A DNA stretch of 64,000 bases from DYFT01 sp041695085 (GCA_041695085.1 JBGFRO010000037.1:104832-168831); one strand, 5' to 3'; counted from the first letter of the stretch, positions 1 to 9,793 are shown. Notes: generated by a model not told the origin, from the sequence alone. Made by a program: numbers and translations.

Positions 1-1
1 A

Positions 2-553
2 TATCGAGTATCGGTGCAACGCGACCCCGGTGGAACGCAGATCGGCGAGAAGATCAGGCAGATACTGCTCGACAAGGGTTCCGCAGGCATGGCGGATGTA
101 ACGGAGCTGTTTCTCTTTTCGGCAAGTAGAGCTCAACTTGTCTACGAGGTCATCAAGCCGGCTCTCGCGTCAGGGGTGGTCGTGATTTGCGACCGATTCT
201 ATGACTCGACGACCGCTTACCAAGGTTGGGGGCGCGGACTGCAGGTCGATGCGATCAATACCATCAATCGAGCGGCCGCTCAGGGCTTGGTTCCCGATCT
301 CACCTTTTTTATCGACATTCCGGTGGACGAAGTTGAACGTCGGATGAGGCGACAATCGTCGCATGCGGATCGGATGGAATCGAGCGGGCGCGAGTTTTAC
401 GAACGCACACGGGACGGCTATCTCACATTGGCGGAACAGGAACGGCGCTTCACCGTTCTGAACGGGTTGAGACCGGTAGAGGAGGTCCATTCGCAAATTT
501 GGCATCGTGTCCAGGAGACGTTGATCGCGCTTGCCTCACACAAAGCGCATTAA
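2..553 (+). CDS. tmk: Thymidylate kinase, 3' part (5' end outside window)
   Basis: Phosphorylates dTMP to dTDP with ATP in the cytoplasm. The frame is already open at base 2, and the first residues (DPGGTQIGEKIR) match the segment just after the P-loop, so a short N-terminal piece carrying the P-loop lies left of the window. Visible family motifs are SRAQL, the dTMP-binding DRFYDSTTAYQG and the arginine-rich LID around RRQSSHADRM. The C-terminus has normal length. The stop codon lies in the first copy of a 14-bp tandem duplication. The protease gene follows 41 bases later on the same strand and may be co-transcribed. Confidence 0.93.
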   Translation, partial: YRVSVQRDPGGTQIGEKIRQILLDKGSAGMADVTELFLFSASRAQLVYEVIKPALASGVVVICDRFYDSTTAYQGWGRGLQVDAINTINRAAAQGLVPDLTFFIDIPVDEVERRMRRQSSHADRMESSGREFYERTRDGYLTLAEQERRFTVLNGLRPVEEVHSQIWHRVQETLIALASHKAH

Positions 554-575
554 TCTGGAATCATTAATCTGGAAT
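548..575. repeat. 14-bp perfect tandem duplication over the tmk stop
   Basis: CATTAATCTGGAAT occurs twice head to tail at 548-561 and 562-575. The first copy contains the tmk stop codon; the second lies in the gap before the protease gene, just upstream of its GA-rich ribosome binding site. It looks like a recent replication-slippage event with no coding effect. Confidence 0.9.
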
Positions 576-594
576 AAAGAGGGATCAAGAGGGT

Positions 595-2301
595 ATGATG
601 TTTCGGGGAAGCGAAAAGGAAAGAGTGGCGTTGTATCGAAGCAGACGGAGATTTGCTCTCACGTTTGTTATCGTAACCACCGTATTGATAGGAATGGGTT
701 TTACGATCGGCAGCGATTCGGACCTGTTCCTGAAAATCCATCGCGGCATCGATCTGTTTGGGAAAGTCTACAAAGAAATTGCTGTGAATTATGTGGACGA
801 GGTCGATCCCGAACGGTTTATGAGAGCCGGAATTGACGGCATGCTGAAGACGCTCGATCCGTACACCGTGTTTCTTGGGGAGAAGGAGAACGATGAGATC
901 GATCTTGTCACCACCGGCAAATACGCCGGCGTAGGGATTACCATCGGTTTGCGGGATGGCATCATCACCGTGATCAACCCCATTGAAGGGTTTTCCGCAG
1001 CCAAGCAGGGGATACAAACAGGCGACCGCATTCTGGAAATCGACGGGAAGAGCGTCGTGGGTCTCTCTCTTGAAGAGGTGCGGATGCTCGTCCGAGGAGC
1101 ACCCGGGACGACCGTTCGCATGAAAATCGAGCGCGAAGGGGAATCGGCTCCGCTGGAATTTGTCCTTATTCGTGAGGAAATCCCTGTACGCAACGTCTCG
1201 TATGTCGGGTATGTAGAAGATGGGATCGGCTATATCCGGCTGGAGCGTTTCTCCCGGACTGCCGGGGACGATGTGCGGAATGCGATCAAGGAGCTGCGTG
1301 CCAAAGGGGAGTTGAAGAGTCTTGTCTTCGATCTGCGCGAAAATCCGGGCGGCTTGCTTGATGTCGCGGTGGAGGTGGTGTCGAAATTTGTTCCGGAAAG
1401 TAGCCTGGTAGTATCGACGCGCGGCCGCAAACCGGAATCAGAGCGAAAATACTACTCCACAGAAAAACCGATGCTGCCGGATGTCCCCCTGGCTGTTCTG
1501 GTTGATCGCGCAAGCGCAAGCGCAAGCGAAATTGTTGCCGGCGCAATTCAGGACCTGGATCGTGGCATCATTGTGGGATCGCGAACATTCGGCAAAGGCC
1601 TCGTGCAAACCATCACCCGGCTCACCGAAAACTCATCTCTCAAGATTACTTCCGGCCGTTATTATACCCCGAGCGGCAGAAGCATTCAGGAAATCGATTA
1701 CCTCCATCGATCGAAGGATGGGGTATTCACCGTCAAGCCGGATAGTCTCAGACGAGAGTATCGGACGCTTCATAATCGGAGGGTGCTTGAAGGGGGAGGA
1801 ATTTTGCCTGACAGCCTGATCCCTGAAGAGCCGCAGAGCAGATTTTTGCAGGAATTGAACCGCAAAGCGATGCTCTTCAAGTTTGCGAACCAGTATGCGG
1901 TTCAGAAAAAGTCGATCCCCGACCAGTTCGAGGTGACGGATGCACTCCTGAAGGAGTTCGAGACATTTGTGAACGACAAGGGCTTCGCGTATCAAGAAGA
2001 GGCAGAAGTGAAACTCGCCGAATTGAAGGAAATCGCTGCGCGAGAACGCTACGGCGCTTCGTTCATCGAAGGAGTCAACAAGCTGACTGAAGCCGTTCGG
2101 ACGGAGAAGAGACGCGCATTCGAGCGTTACGCGAGGGAATTGCGGGTTTCCTTACGGTTGGAAATCATCTCGAGGATTCGCGGGCAGCAAGCTGCGATCG
2201 AGTCCTCGTTAAAGGACGACAAAACGCTGGCCGTCGCGGTACACCTTCTGAAGGACCGCTCCGCCTACGGTCAAATTCTTGCCGGCAAACCGCAGCGCTA
2301 A
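595..2301 (+). CDS. S41 family C-terminal processing protease (Ctp)
   Basis: Serine protease of the tail-specific/CtpA family, probably anchored in the inner membrane and acting in the periplasm. One N-terminal membrane segment (about residues 15-35) precedes the PDZ domain (roughly 90-180). The S41 core carries the nucleophile motif SASASE (about 307-312) and the general-base lysine in FGKG about 25 residues later. Length 568 aa is usual for the family. Two adjacent ATG codons (595, 598) follow an AAGAGGG ribosome site. The C-terminal 150 residues are a charged helical tail. The Ser codons lie in a short AGCGCA repeat, which is coding and not a separate element. Confidence 0.93.
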   Translation: MMFRGSEKERVALYRSRRRFALTFVIVTTVLIGMGFTIGSDSDLFLKIHRGIDLFGKVYKEIAVNYVDEVDPERFMRAGIDGMLKTLDPYTVFLGEKENDEIDLVTTGKYAGVGITIGLRDGIITVINPIEGFSAAKQGIQTGDRILEIDGKSVVGLSLEEVRMLVRGAPGTTVRMKIEREGESAPLEFVLIREEIPVRNVSYVGYVEDGIGYIRLERFSRTAGDDVRNAIKELRAKGELKSLVFDLRENPGGLLDVAVEVVSKFVPESSLVVSTRGRKPESERKYYSTEKPMLPDVPLAVLVDRASASASEIVAGAIQDLDRGIIVGSRTFGKGLVQTITRLTENSSLKITSGRYYTPSGRSIQEIDYLHRSKDGVFTVKPDSLRREYRTLHNRRVLEGGGILPDSLIPEEPQSRFLQELNRKAMLFKFANQYAVQKKSIPDQFEVTDALLKEFETFVNDKGFAYQEEAEVKLAELKEIAARERYGASFIEGVNKLTEAVRTEKRRAFERYARELRVSLRLEIISRIRGQQAAIESSLKDDKTLAVAVHLLKDRSAYGQILAGKPQR

Positions 2302-2426
2302 AGCGGAAAAATGTGAAGGAATGCTTAACCCCCGCCCCGAAGAGGTTTTTTCAATCAATCACAAAGGGGTGGATGTATTGATCGCTCCATCCATTCCGGA
2401 GCCACGCGCTTCTTAGGTTTTTCTCT

Positions 2427-3071
2427 TCAGCTCTCAAACAAGGTCATCTGCGGTAGCGCGTCCTTCACCAATCCAGCCACGTAGTCGAAGTCTTCCTTGC
2501 TGTTCACAAAATCGAGATTGTCGCTCGGGATCACGAGGACAGGTCCGATTTTGTAATGAGCGATCCATCGCTCGTAGAGCTGGTTCAGCTGCTCCAGATA
2601 GGAGCGTTCAATTCCTTGCTCGAAACTCCGACCACGCCGCGCAATCTGTTTCGTGAGCGTGTCCACCGACGCGCGAAGGTAGATCATCAGATCCGGCGGC
2701 TTCAGGTATTCCATCATCACGTGGAAAAGGGCAATGTAAGTATCGTAGTCTCGCCGATCCATTTTCCCGATGTCGTACAGGTTCCGGGCGAAGATCTCCG
2801 CGTCCTCGTAGATGGAGCGGTCCTGGATGACCGATTCCGACAATTCCGCAATCTGTTTTTGGTAGCGGAAGCGGTGGGACAGAAAATAGATTTGAAGATG
2901 GAACGACCAGCGGTGCATGTCGGCATAAAAATCTGGCAGGTAGGGATTATCTTCAACCGATTCAAAGTACGGCTTCCAGTGGAAGCGCTCCGCAAGCATC
3001 TTTGTCAATGACGACTTGCCCGCGCCAATGTTGCCGGCAACAGCAAGGAAGAGTGGTTTAGGGGATATCAT
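2427..3071 (-). CDS. Deoxynucleoside kinase (dAK/dGK family)
   Basis: Salvage kinase phosphorylating deoxynucleosides. Motifs are the P-loop GNIGAGKSS near residues 13-21, the catalytic DRS motif in QDRSIYEDAEIFA and the LID-region arginines in RRGRSFEQGIE. At 214 aa it has normal family length. The frame stays open upstream, but the ATG at 3071 (MISPKP) is the sensible start because earlier codons overlap the next gene and precede no conserved sequence. It converges with the protease gene and lies 83 bases downstream of the BtuF-like gene. Substrate preference cannot be read from sequence. Confidence 0.9.
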   Translation of the reverse strand: MISPKPLFLAVAGNIGAGKSSLTKMLAERFHWKPYFESVEDNPYLPDFYADMHRWSFHLQIYFLSHRFRYQKQIAELSESVIQDRSIYEDAEIFARNLYDIGKMDRRDYDTYIALFHVMMEYLKPPDLMIYLRASVDTLTKQIARRGRSFEQGIERSYLEQLNQLYERWIAHYKIGPVLVIPSDNLDFVNSKEDFDYVAGLVKDALPQMTLFES

Positions 3072-3154
3072 AATCGGAAACGCGAAATGAATCGGAGTTC
3101 TTTGGGTGAGGCTCGCTGAATGTAGAGGAAGGGAGTATGAAAAGCAAGAAGGTT

Positions 3155-4057
3155 TCACTTCGTCGATGGCGCGGAGTGGATCATTTCGTAAAGCAGCCGA
3201 AGCGCTTGCATCACGCGCGGACCCGGACGGGTGACGATATTCGGATCGATAAGGTGAACGCGTCCTTGCGTTACGGCCGGCAGCGACCGCCATTCGGGGT
3301 AGACGTTCAACATCGCTTCGAGGGAGTGCACAGCGTCGCGTGTGGCGAGAAGAACCTCCGGTCGTCGCTGCAGGACTTCTTCTCGACTGAGAATCGGATA
3401 GGGTGTGTCGAGATTCCCCGCAATATTCTTGCCTCCCGCAAGATGAATCAGCTCATCAAGGAACGAGTCCGGACCTACAACGACGAGGGGGTTCAGAGAA
3501 ACGAGAAACAAAACGGTACGCGGTTGTTTGCCCAGCACCAAACGCTCGATGTCCAACTTGATCGATTGGAGTTCCTGCAACAATGAGTCGGCGCGTTCAT
3601 TCGCACCGGAGAGCGCTCCGAGATCTCGTATTGATTTCCAGATTCCCTCTACGTTGCGCGGATTGGTTACGTAGACGGAAATGCCGAGTCTTTGAAGCCT
3701 CTCATAATCACCTCTCATATTCCCGGAAGTGGTCATGATGACGAGATCGGGCTTGAGCTCGATGATCCTTTCGAGGTTCGGATTGAGCAAACCGCCCACT
3801 TTCGGTTTTCTCTTTGCTCTCTCCGGAAAATCACAATAGTCCGTCACGGCTGCTAGTTGATCTTCCACGCCGAGTGCAAAGAGAATTTCGGTGATGTTTG
3901 GAGCGAGCGAAATGATCCGTTGAGGGGTGTGGCGAAGATGTACTTCGGAGCCGAGGTCGTCGATGAATGCAGTGCCTTGGGGAGTACCTCCTCTCTCCGG
4001 ATGCTGGCACGAGAACAGCAGCAGACAGCATAACAAGAGCGGAAACACAGAGACCAT
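3155..4057 (-). CDS. BtuF/FhuD-like metal-chelate binding lipoprotein
   Basis: ABC-type periplasmic receptor with helical backbone, of the class that binds cobalamin, haem or ferric siderophores. The N-terminus is a lipoprotein signal ending in a LLLFSC lipobox, so it is probably membrane anchored. Typical blocks are QRIISLAPNITEILFALG, VGGLLNPNLERIIELKPDLV and the late LPAVTQGRVHLID. Length 300 aa fits. An AAGGGA ribosome site precedes ATG 4057. No permease or ATPase gene is adjacent, so the partner transporter must be elsewhere. Cobalamin is the likeliest ligand by resemblance, but this is an inference. Confidence 0.83.
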   Translation of the reverse strand: MVSVFPLLLCCLLLFSCQHPERGGTPQGTAFIDDLGSEVHLRHTPQRIISLAPNITEILFALGVEDQLAAVTDYCDFPERAKRKPKVGGLLNPNLERIIELKPDLVIMTTSGNMRGDYERLQRLGISVYVTNPRNVEGIWKSIRDLGALSGANERADSLLQELQSIKLDIERLVLGKQPRTVLFLVSLNPLVVVGPDSFLDELIHLAGGKNIAGNLDTPYPILSREEVLQRRPEVLLATRDAVHSLEAMLNVYPEWRSLPAVTQGRVHLIDPNIVTRPGPRVMQALRLLYEMIHSAPSTK

Positions 4058-4083
4058 GGTGTCCCTTCAAACGGCGGAGTGGA

Positions 4084-4115
4084 AATGAAAAGAGCGAATC
4101 GAACGATTCGCTCTT
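4084..4115 (-). terminator. Rho-independent-like terminator after STAS gene
   Basis: Perfect 12-bp inverted repeat (4090-4101 with 4104-4115, 2-base loop), AAGAGCGAATCG and its complement. Read on the minus strand the hairpin is followed by TTTTCATTTCC. It lies just after the STAS stop and before the BtuF-like start, separating the two units. Confidence 0.75.
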
Positions 4116-4141
4116 GGTCGAATAATAATCCTCTTGGGATC

Positions 4142-4480
4142 TTACTTAAACGAATTGACGGCTGCGTCCACCTTCTCGTAATGTTCAAAGACCGTGATGA
4201 GTTTCGTCACAACGAGGAGGCTTTCGATTTTTTCCGACGCGCGGGCGAGTTTCAGTTGCCCGCCGGCATTTCGCACCGTCGTCAGCGCGCCGATCAACAT
4301 GCCAAGACCGGAACTGTTCATAAATTTCACCTCACCGAGATCGACCACAATGTTCTTCTTTCCTGCGTCGATCAATTTGTGAAGCTCCTCGTTGAGAGAG
4401 GAGGCGTCCGGTCCACCCATCACGTTTCCTTTTAACTCGATCAGCGTGACGCCTTTGAGATCCTTGGTCTTGAGTTTCAT
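4142..4480 (-). CDS. STAS-domain anti-sigma factor antagonist
   Basis: A 112-aa single-domain protein of the SpoIIAA/RsbV type. Such proteins bind an anti-sigma kinase and are controlled by phosphorylation of a conserved serine, here in FMNSSGLGM (Ser56/57). The fold pattern (ELKGNVMGG, IVVDLGEV, GGQLKLAR) is complete. No anti-sigma kinase or sigma factor is adjacent, so its partner is unknown. It ends before a strong hairpin terminator. A 75-base gap separates it from secF upstream. Confidence 0.88.
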   Translation of the reverse strand: MKLKTKDLKGVTLIELKGNVMGGPDASSLNEELHKLIDAGKKNIVVDLGEVKFMNSSGLGMLIGALTTVRNAGGQLKLARASEKIESLLVVTKLITVFEHYEKVDAAVNSFK

Positions 4481-4555
4481 TCGGTGCTCCTTCTGGTGGC
4501 GGGAGAAAAAAAGTTGCTGGAATATAGAAGCTTTCTCGCCAAAAATCCATACGCC

Positions 4556-5470
4556 TTAGCTTGTTTTCTTCTTTCGGAGCGACCAATCCAAGACGATGGC
4601 GCTTGCAGTGTAGATGGAGGAGTACGTTCCGACGATCGTGCCGACGATGAGCGTGAAGGCAAAGCCGCGTGTCACCTCGCCTCCTAGGGACAGAAGGATA
4701 ACGAGAACCAGCATCGTCGTTCCCTGCGTAATGATCGTACGGCTCAGGGTGTCGTTCAGGCTGCGGTTGATGACCTCCTGGAGCGACATACTTCGATAGA
4801 TCTTGAGGTTTTCCCTGATGCGATCGAACACCACCACGGTATCGTTCACGGAAATTCCGACGAGGGTGAGGAGTGCGGCAACAACTTCTTGCGTGATTTC
4901 GAGGTTCAGTCCCGGTATCACACCATCCAGAATTGAAATGACTCCCACCGCTACCAGCACGTCGTGGAATAATGCTACGACAGCTCCGACACCGTAGATA
5001 AACTTGAAGCGGATCGCCACGTAGGCGAGGATGACAAGGAGGGATGCAAGAATGGCGTACAAAGCATCGCGTCGCAACTCCTCGCCAATTTTCGGACCGA
5101 TCTTGTCCTCCTTCAGCACCTCAAACTGCAAATGCGGAAGGGTCGTGCGAATCGCTTCCTTGATGCGATCGCCAACCACGGTCCCCTCACCTAGTTCGGT
5201 CGTACGGATCAGGAGATCTTCATCGCGTCCGAAGGATTTGATTTCGCTCTGTCGTAGGCCGATGGTTCCTAACGCTTGTCTCACCTGAGCGATCTCCGGC
5301 TTCGAGTTGAAAGAGAGGACAAGCTCCGTTCCACCGCGGAAGTCGATGCCGTAACTCACTCCTTTGATGAGAAGCGAAATGATGCCGGCGAGAATGACGA
5401 GGGAGGAGAGAAGATACATTGTCTTCCGAACGCCAAGAAAATCGATCTTCGTTTTTCTAAACAGTCGCAT
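4556..5470 (-). CDS. secF: Protein-export membrane protein SecF
   Basis: Inner-membrane partner of SecD that uses the proton gradient to help complete Sec-dependent export. It shows the first membrane helix near the N-terminus, the periplasmic start GIDFRGGTELVL and the conserved VGISVNDTVVVFDRIREN block of the RND-type membrane domain. At 304 aa it is full length. It lies 50 bases downstream of secD, as expected for a secDF operon, here with separate rather than fused genes. Confidence 0.96.
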   Translation of the reverse strand: MRLFRKTKIDFLGVRKTMYLLSSLVILAGIISLLIKGVSYGIDFRGGTELVLSFNSKPEIAQVRQALGTIGLRQSEIKSFGRDEDLLIRTTELGEGTVVGDRIKEAIRTTLPHLQFEVLKEDKIGPKIGEELRRDALYAILASLLVILAYVAIRFKFIYGVGAVVALFHDVLVAVGVISILDGVIPGLNLEITQEVVAALLTLVGISVNDTVVVFDRIRENLKIYRSMSLQEVINRSLNDTLSRTIITQGTTMLVLVILLSLGGEVTRGFAFTLIVGTIVGTYSSIYTASAIVLDWSLRKKKTS

Positions 5471-5520
5471 CGAGAATTACCTTCGTCTGAACGGTGAGTA
5501 CTGTGTGTGCCGTACGACTC

Positions 5521-7401
5521 TCATCCGAAGCTTGGGGTCAAATTCCGGTCGGTCATCAAGTTGAAGATGACACGCGTGATGAGAATCGCACTGAACATGG
5601 AGGCAACAATGCCGATCATCAGTGTGAGGGCAAAGCCTTGAACCGGACCTGTTCCGAATTGATAGAGGATGATGCCGGTCAGGAACGTTGTAATGTTGGA
5701 GTCGAGAATGGCACTGAAGGCCTTCGAGTATCCCGCGTCGATCGAGGCGCGCAACATTTTTCCCCCCTCTAATTCCTCGCGAATACGCTCGTTGATGAGC
5801 ACGTTGGCATCCACCGCCATGCTTATGCTGAGAATGATACCGGCGATACCCGGGAGCGTCAGCGTTCCTTGGAATCCTGCCAGGACAGCAAGGATGAAGA
5901 GAATATTGAAGAAGAGGGCTGCATCTGCCACGAATCCTGCGGTGCGATAATAGATGACCATGAAGAGCACGGTGAAAATGAACGCATAGGTGGTTGCGGA
6001 CAGTCCCGATCGGATCGAATCCTCGCCAAGGGACGGTCCAACCGTCCTTTGCTCGATAATAGAAACGGGTGCGGGGAGGGCTCCGGCTTTCAACACAATC
6101 TCCAGCAACCGCGCTTCGCCCGGTGTGTCCATACCGGTGATGCGTGACCGACCGCCGACGATCTTGTTTTGCACGACGGGAGCGGAAAATACTGCATTAT
6201 CCAGCGCAATGGCGATTCTCTTGCCGATGTTGGCACCCGTGATCCTCGCCCACTCGCGCGATCCCTCGCTGTTCATCTCCATATTGACAATGGGACGATT
6301 GTCCTCCGGATCGACGCTTGCGCGCGCATCCACAACCACGCCCCCCGTCAGCTCGGGCGACTTTTTGGTTGCGTACAAGGTGTAGAATTTCTTCCCATCG
6401 GGAAATGTGGTTGTTTTGGCAGACCAGAGGAATTCGAAATCGGCGGGAATAAGCCGCTGAATATCGGGACGTTCCAGCAGCCGAATCACGCGGTCACGGT
6501 TCTTTTCCTCGACAAACGCATCACCTGACCCGCGATTATCCGGTATCACATATGCGAAAAATGGGTGTTCTCGTGTAAATCGTGCCTCTTGGGAGGTGTC
6601 GGTCGATGCGGGTACGTTACTTCCGAGCAGCTCGGCGAGCGCATCCCTCGGCTTTTCCTGCTGTGGGGCGGCAGGAGTTGACGATTGTTTCGCGGTATCC
6701 CCTTCGACCTTACCGACGAGGTAGTTATCGATTGACTGCATCACGCGGTAGGCAATGTCGGGATCACGAAGGAGACGAAACTCAAGTTTGGCAGTGCCCT
6801 GCAGGAGTTGCCTGACTTCCCGCTCGTCTTTGACGCCGGGGAGTTCGACGATAATGCGGCGGCCCCCTTGCTTCTGAATGTTCGGCTCGGAAACCCGATA
6901 TTGGTCGACACGGTTGCGAACGATTTCAATTGCGCGGTCGACCGCCTTTTCGGTCTCATCGGTCAGATACGCTTGGATGATCTCATCCGAGTCGCGAATG
7001 TTGCCGTAGTACCTGCTGAGACGAATGCCCCGATCTTGAAATTTCTTCACGAACAGGGGGACGACCGATTCGTCATTCAAACTGGTCTGTGCTCGCACTT
7101 CGGCAAGGATCGCACGAAAGTTTTCATCTTTGTTCTTGGCTAGATCTTCGAGGAGCTGCACAACATCAACTTCGAGCACCACGCGCATACCTCCCTGGAG
7201 GTCCAGCCCAAGCTTGATCCGCTTCAGTCGTGCTTCTATGATCGCGTCCTCGTTTTGTGTGAGGTACGCGATACTATCCGCGCCCGTCAACGATTGAAGC
7301 TTCTGGCGATGTTGGTAGTCTTCATATGTCGGATACAGGAAGACCAACGAAAGAACGACGGCCGCGAGGATAAGGATGATTTTTGAAAGTTGGTTTCTCA
7401 C
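5521..7401 (-). CDS. secD: Protein-export membrane protein SecD
   Basis: Larger subunit of the SecDF export motor. The family signature LGLDLQGGMRV follows the first membrane segment, then a large periplasmic region with an insertion around residues 225-300 rich in Pro/Gln, and a five-helix RND-like domain ending near TRVIFNLM. The frame can begin at a TTG at 7413, but a GGAGA ribosome site sits six bases before the GTG at 7401 (VRNQLSKII), so that start is preferred, giving 626 aa. Upstream lies a 270-base divergent promoter region shared with the foldase gene. Confidence 0.95.
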   Translation of the reverse strand: MRNQLSKIILILAAVVLSLVFLYPTYEDYQHRQKLQSLTGADSIAYLTQNEDAIIEARLKRIKLGLDLQGGMRVVLEVDVVQLLEDLAKNKDENFRAILAEVRAQTSLNDESVVPLFVKKFQDRGIRLSRYYGNIRDSDEIIQAYLTDETEKAVDRAIEIVRNRVDQYRVSEPNIQKQGGRRIIVELPGVKDEREVRQLLQGTAKLEFRLLRDPDIAYRVMQSIDNYLVGKVEGDTAKQSSTPAAPQQEKPRDALAELLGSNVPASTDTSQEARFTREHPFFAYVIPDNRGSGDAFVEEKNRDRVIRLLERPDIQRLIPADFEFLWSAKTTTFPDGKKFYTLYATKKSPELTGGVVVDARASVDPEDNRPIVNMEMNSEGSREWARITGANIGKRIAIALDNAVFSAPVVQNKIVGGRSRITGMDTPGEARLLEIVLKAGALPAPVSIIEQRTVGPSLGEDSIRSGLSATTYAFIFTVLFMVIYYRTAGFVADAALFFNILFILAVLAGFQGTLTLPGIAGIILSISMAVDANVLINERIREELEGGKMLRASIDAGYSKAFSAILDSNITTFLTGIILYQFGTGPVQGFALTLMIGIVASMFSAILITRVIFNLMTDRNLTPSFG

Positions 7402-7491
7402 AACATTCTCCAAACGAAATCGATTGTCGGTTCACCGGGCGTGCGGTCGTGAGGGGTGAAGCAACGCAGCACAGGTCTCATGAAGTGTCGT

Positions 7492-7519
7492 TTGACAAAA
7501 AAGCGACACAAAATATACT
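7492..7519 (+). promoter_or_regulatory. Candidate sigma-70 type promoter P1 for foldase gene
   Basis: TTGACA at 7492-7497 and TATACT at 7514-7519 with a 16-base spacer, in the gap between divergent secD and the foldase gene. The match to the consensus is very good, but promoter rules in this bacterial group differ, so activity is an inference. Confidence 0.45.
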
Positions 7520-7550
7520 CCAACGACCCTCTAAAGTCAATAAAAAAACG

Positions 7551-7579
7551 TTGCTTTTCAACGGTTTCGCGTCTATATT
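7551..7579 (+). promoter_or_regulatory. Candidate sigma-70 type promoter P2 for foldase gene
   Basis: TTGCTT at 7551-7556 and TATATT at 7574-7579 with a 17-base spacer, about 95 bases before the ATG at 7676. It lies downstream of P1 and in the same direction, so the foldase gene may have tandem promoters. Confidence 0.4.
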
Positions 7580-7675
7580 AATGATCCTCTCGTACTCCAA
7601 GTTGTGAATGAACGGAAGGTAAGATCTGTTGCCCACATCTTGCCCCCTTCCGATGAATAAGGAGATGTGTTACTT

Positions 7676-9778
7676 ATGCCGTTGATGACTCAAATCCGTA
7701 ACAACCTCACGAAGGCGTTTGCGGTTTTTGCCGTCTTTTTTATCGCCTATATCGTTCTTGATTGGGGCATGGAGCTTGGGACCCAGCCGGGTCCAACCGG
7801 TAACCCCGATGTGATTGGTGAAGTGAATGGAGCGGAAATTTCCTACCGCGAGTTTTCGGAATTGCTGCGCGCACAGTCTGAGGCCTATCGCCAGCAGACG
7901 GGTTCGGATCCCGATGAACAGACCGAAGAGCAACTCCGCTCGCAAGTTTGGAACACAATGATCCAACAGCGGTTGATCGAACAAGAACTGGATCGGCTCG
8001 GGATCGCGGTGACCGACGATGAGATTCGTGATATCCTGCTGGGTCCGAACCCTCCCGAGGCAATTGCGAATCAGTTCAAGGATTCCTTAGGTGTCTTCAA
8101 CCGGGCTGCATATGACCGTGCCGTGGCCGATCCTCAAAATACACAAGCCTGGGTGCAAATTGAGCGCGATCTTCGACGCCAACGCCGTGTGGAAAAGCTC
8201 CAAAGCATCCTCTTTGCTTCGATACAGGTCACCGAAGGTGAGATTCGTCAGCGGTTTATCGACCAGAACGTGACGATGGAGGCGGATTATGTTCTGTTCG
8301 ATCCGAATCGGTTCATTCCCGACTCCCTCGTGGAGGTAACGGAGAGCGATATCGAGCGCCATTACAATGCCAATCAAGATGAATTCAAGGTGCGCGCTGC
8401 TCGTAGAGTGAAGTACGTTTTATTTCCTCTTGTTCCCTCTGCCGAAGACACTGCCGTCGTCCTTCAAGAAATGACTCGCCTGGCAGAACAGGCTCGGGAG
8501 GGAATGGACTTTACGGAGCTTGCAAAAACGTACTCCGAGGTACCACCTGAAGAGAAATGGGTCAAGCACGGCGAACTAAGTCGGCAAAAAGAGACAGAGC
8601 TCTTTTCCGCTCGGAAGGGTCAGGTCGTTGGACCGGTGTTGGACTTTGAGGGAGTGCATCTGATCAAACTTGTTGATGAGCGAAAAGGGAGCGCCGAATA
8701 CGTCCGTGCCAGCCACATTTTGCTGAACGACGTCGCTGGCCCCGACTCTGTTGAGAAAATTCAAAAGGCTCGCGACCTGCTGCAACAGATCCGATCCGGT
8801 GCCGATTTTGCCACCCTTGCTCGTGAACATAGCGAAGATCTGAGCAACAAACATCTCGGTGGTGAACTCGGTTGGAATGGAAGAGGGAGTTGGGTAGCCC
8901 CTTTCGAACGCGCGGCCTTCGGGGCGAAAGTAGGAGAGGTCATCGGACCCGTTCGCACCCAGTTCGGCTGGCATTTGATTAAGGTGACGGGGCGAGACAA
9001 CCGCGAGTTGAAAGTTGTGCAGTTGACGATGCGAATCAAAGCGAGTCCTCGGAGCGTCGACCTCGCATATCAAAAAGCCGACGACTTTTCCGTTCTGGCG
9101 CAGGATGAGGGATTCGAAAAGGCCGCCGAGTTTAGTTCGTACGAAGTGCGGGAGACCCCCGAATTTACCAAGGGTGCGTTCATCCCGGGCCTTGGCATGA
9201 GTGATGCCGTCATGACCTTTGCCTTTTCCAAGAAGCTCAATGCCGTCAGCGAGCCAATTACTGTTCTTGGCGGTGTCGGTGTCTTCAAGTTATCTTTCGT
9301 GCGTGAAGAGGGAGTGCGTCCACTCGAGGATGTGAAAGGTATCGTCCGCTCACAGGTTATCCGAAAGAAGAAGATGGAGAAATTGCGGGGGCGGGTTGAA
9401 GAATTCTACAAAACTCTGGCGCCGACAACCGATATTCTCTCCGCTGCTCAGTCCATTGAGGGAGTGATTGCGCAAAAAACGGGACCATTCAAGTCGGGCG
9501 AAGCTCCGTTGGGAGTTGGGCGCGACTATACGTTTATCGGAACGGCGCTCGCGTTGAATGCCGGCGAGTTGTCGAAGCCGTTCGAGGGGGCTCGCGGTTA
9601 CTACATTATGAAAATGATCTCCAAAACGCCCCTCGATACGACAGCTCTGGCGAGCAGTCGAGAGGAGCTTCGTAAGCAAATTCTTCAGGAAAAGCAGAAC
9701 CGTATTTTCAGCGAGTGGTTAGCTGCCCTCCGCGACAAAGCGGAGATCGATGATCGTCGAGACCGCTTCTTCCGGTAA
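7676..9778 (+). CDS. PpiD/SurA-like peptidylprolyl isomerase
   Basis: Membrane-anchored periplasmic foldase. One membrane segment near the N-terminus (AFAVFAVFFIAYIVLDW) is followed by a SurA N-like chaperone region and two parvulin-type PpiC domains (the second starts YVRASHILLN), then a C-terminal helical part. About 700 aa, like PpiD. AAGGAG lies about 11 bases before ATG 7676; a GTG at 7667 is possible but too close to the ribosome site. The outer-membrane protein gene follows after 15 bases, a sensible client neighbour. Confidence 0.92.
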   Translation: MPLMTQIRNNLTKAFAVFAVFFIAYIVLDWGMELGTQPGPTGNPDVIGEVNGAEISYREFSELLRAQSEAYRQQTGSDPDEQTEEQLRSQVWNTMIQQRLIEQELDRLGIAVTDDEIRDILLGPNPPEAIANQFKDSLGVFNRAAYDRAVADPQNTQAWVQIERDLRRQRRVEKLQSILFASIQVTEGEIRQRFIDQNVTMEADYVLFDPNRFIPDSLVEVTESDIERHYNANQDEFKVRAARRVKYVLFPLVPSAEDTAVVLQEMTRLAEQAREGMDFTELAKTYSEVPPEEKWVKHGELSRQKETELFSARKGQVVGPVLDFEGVHLIKLVDERKGSAEYVRASHILLNDVAGPDSVEKIQKARDLLQQIRSGADFATLAREHSEDLSNKHLGGELGWNGRGSWVAPFERAAFGAKVGEVIGPVRTQFGWHLIKVTGRDNRELKVVQLTMRIKASPRSVDLAYQKADDFSVLAQDEGFEKAAEFSSYEVRETPEFTKGAFIPGLGMSDAVMTFAFSKKLNAVSEPITVLGGVGVFKLSFVREEGVRPLEDVKGIVRSQVIRKKKMEKLRGRVEEFYKTLAPTTDILSAAQSIEGVIAQKTGPFKSGEAPLGVGRDYTFIGTALALNAGELSKPFEGARGYYIMKMISKTPLDTTALASSREELRKQILQEKQNRIFSEWLAALRDKAEIDDRRDRFFR

Positions 9779-9793
9779 GGAAAGGACAAACCG

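Noticed and set aside
1507..1530. GCAAGCGCAAGC simple repeat
   Set aside because: It encodes the Ser/Ala-rich SASASE active-site motif of the Ctp protease and is not a separate element.
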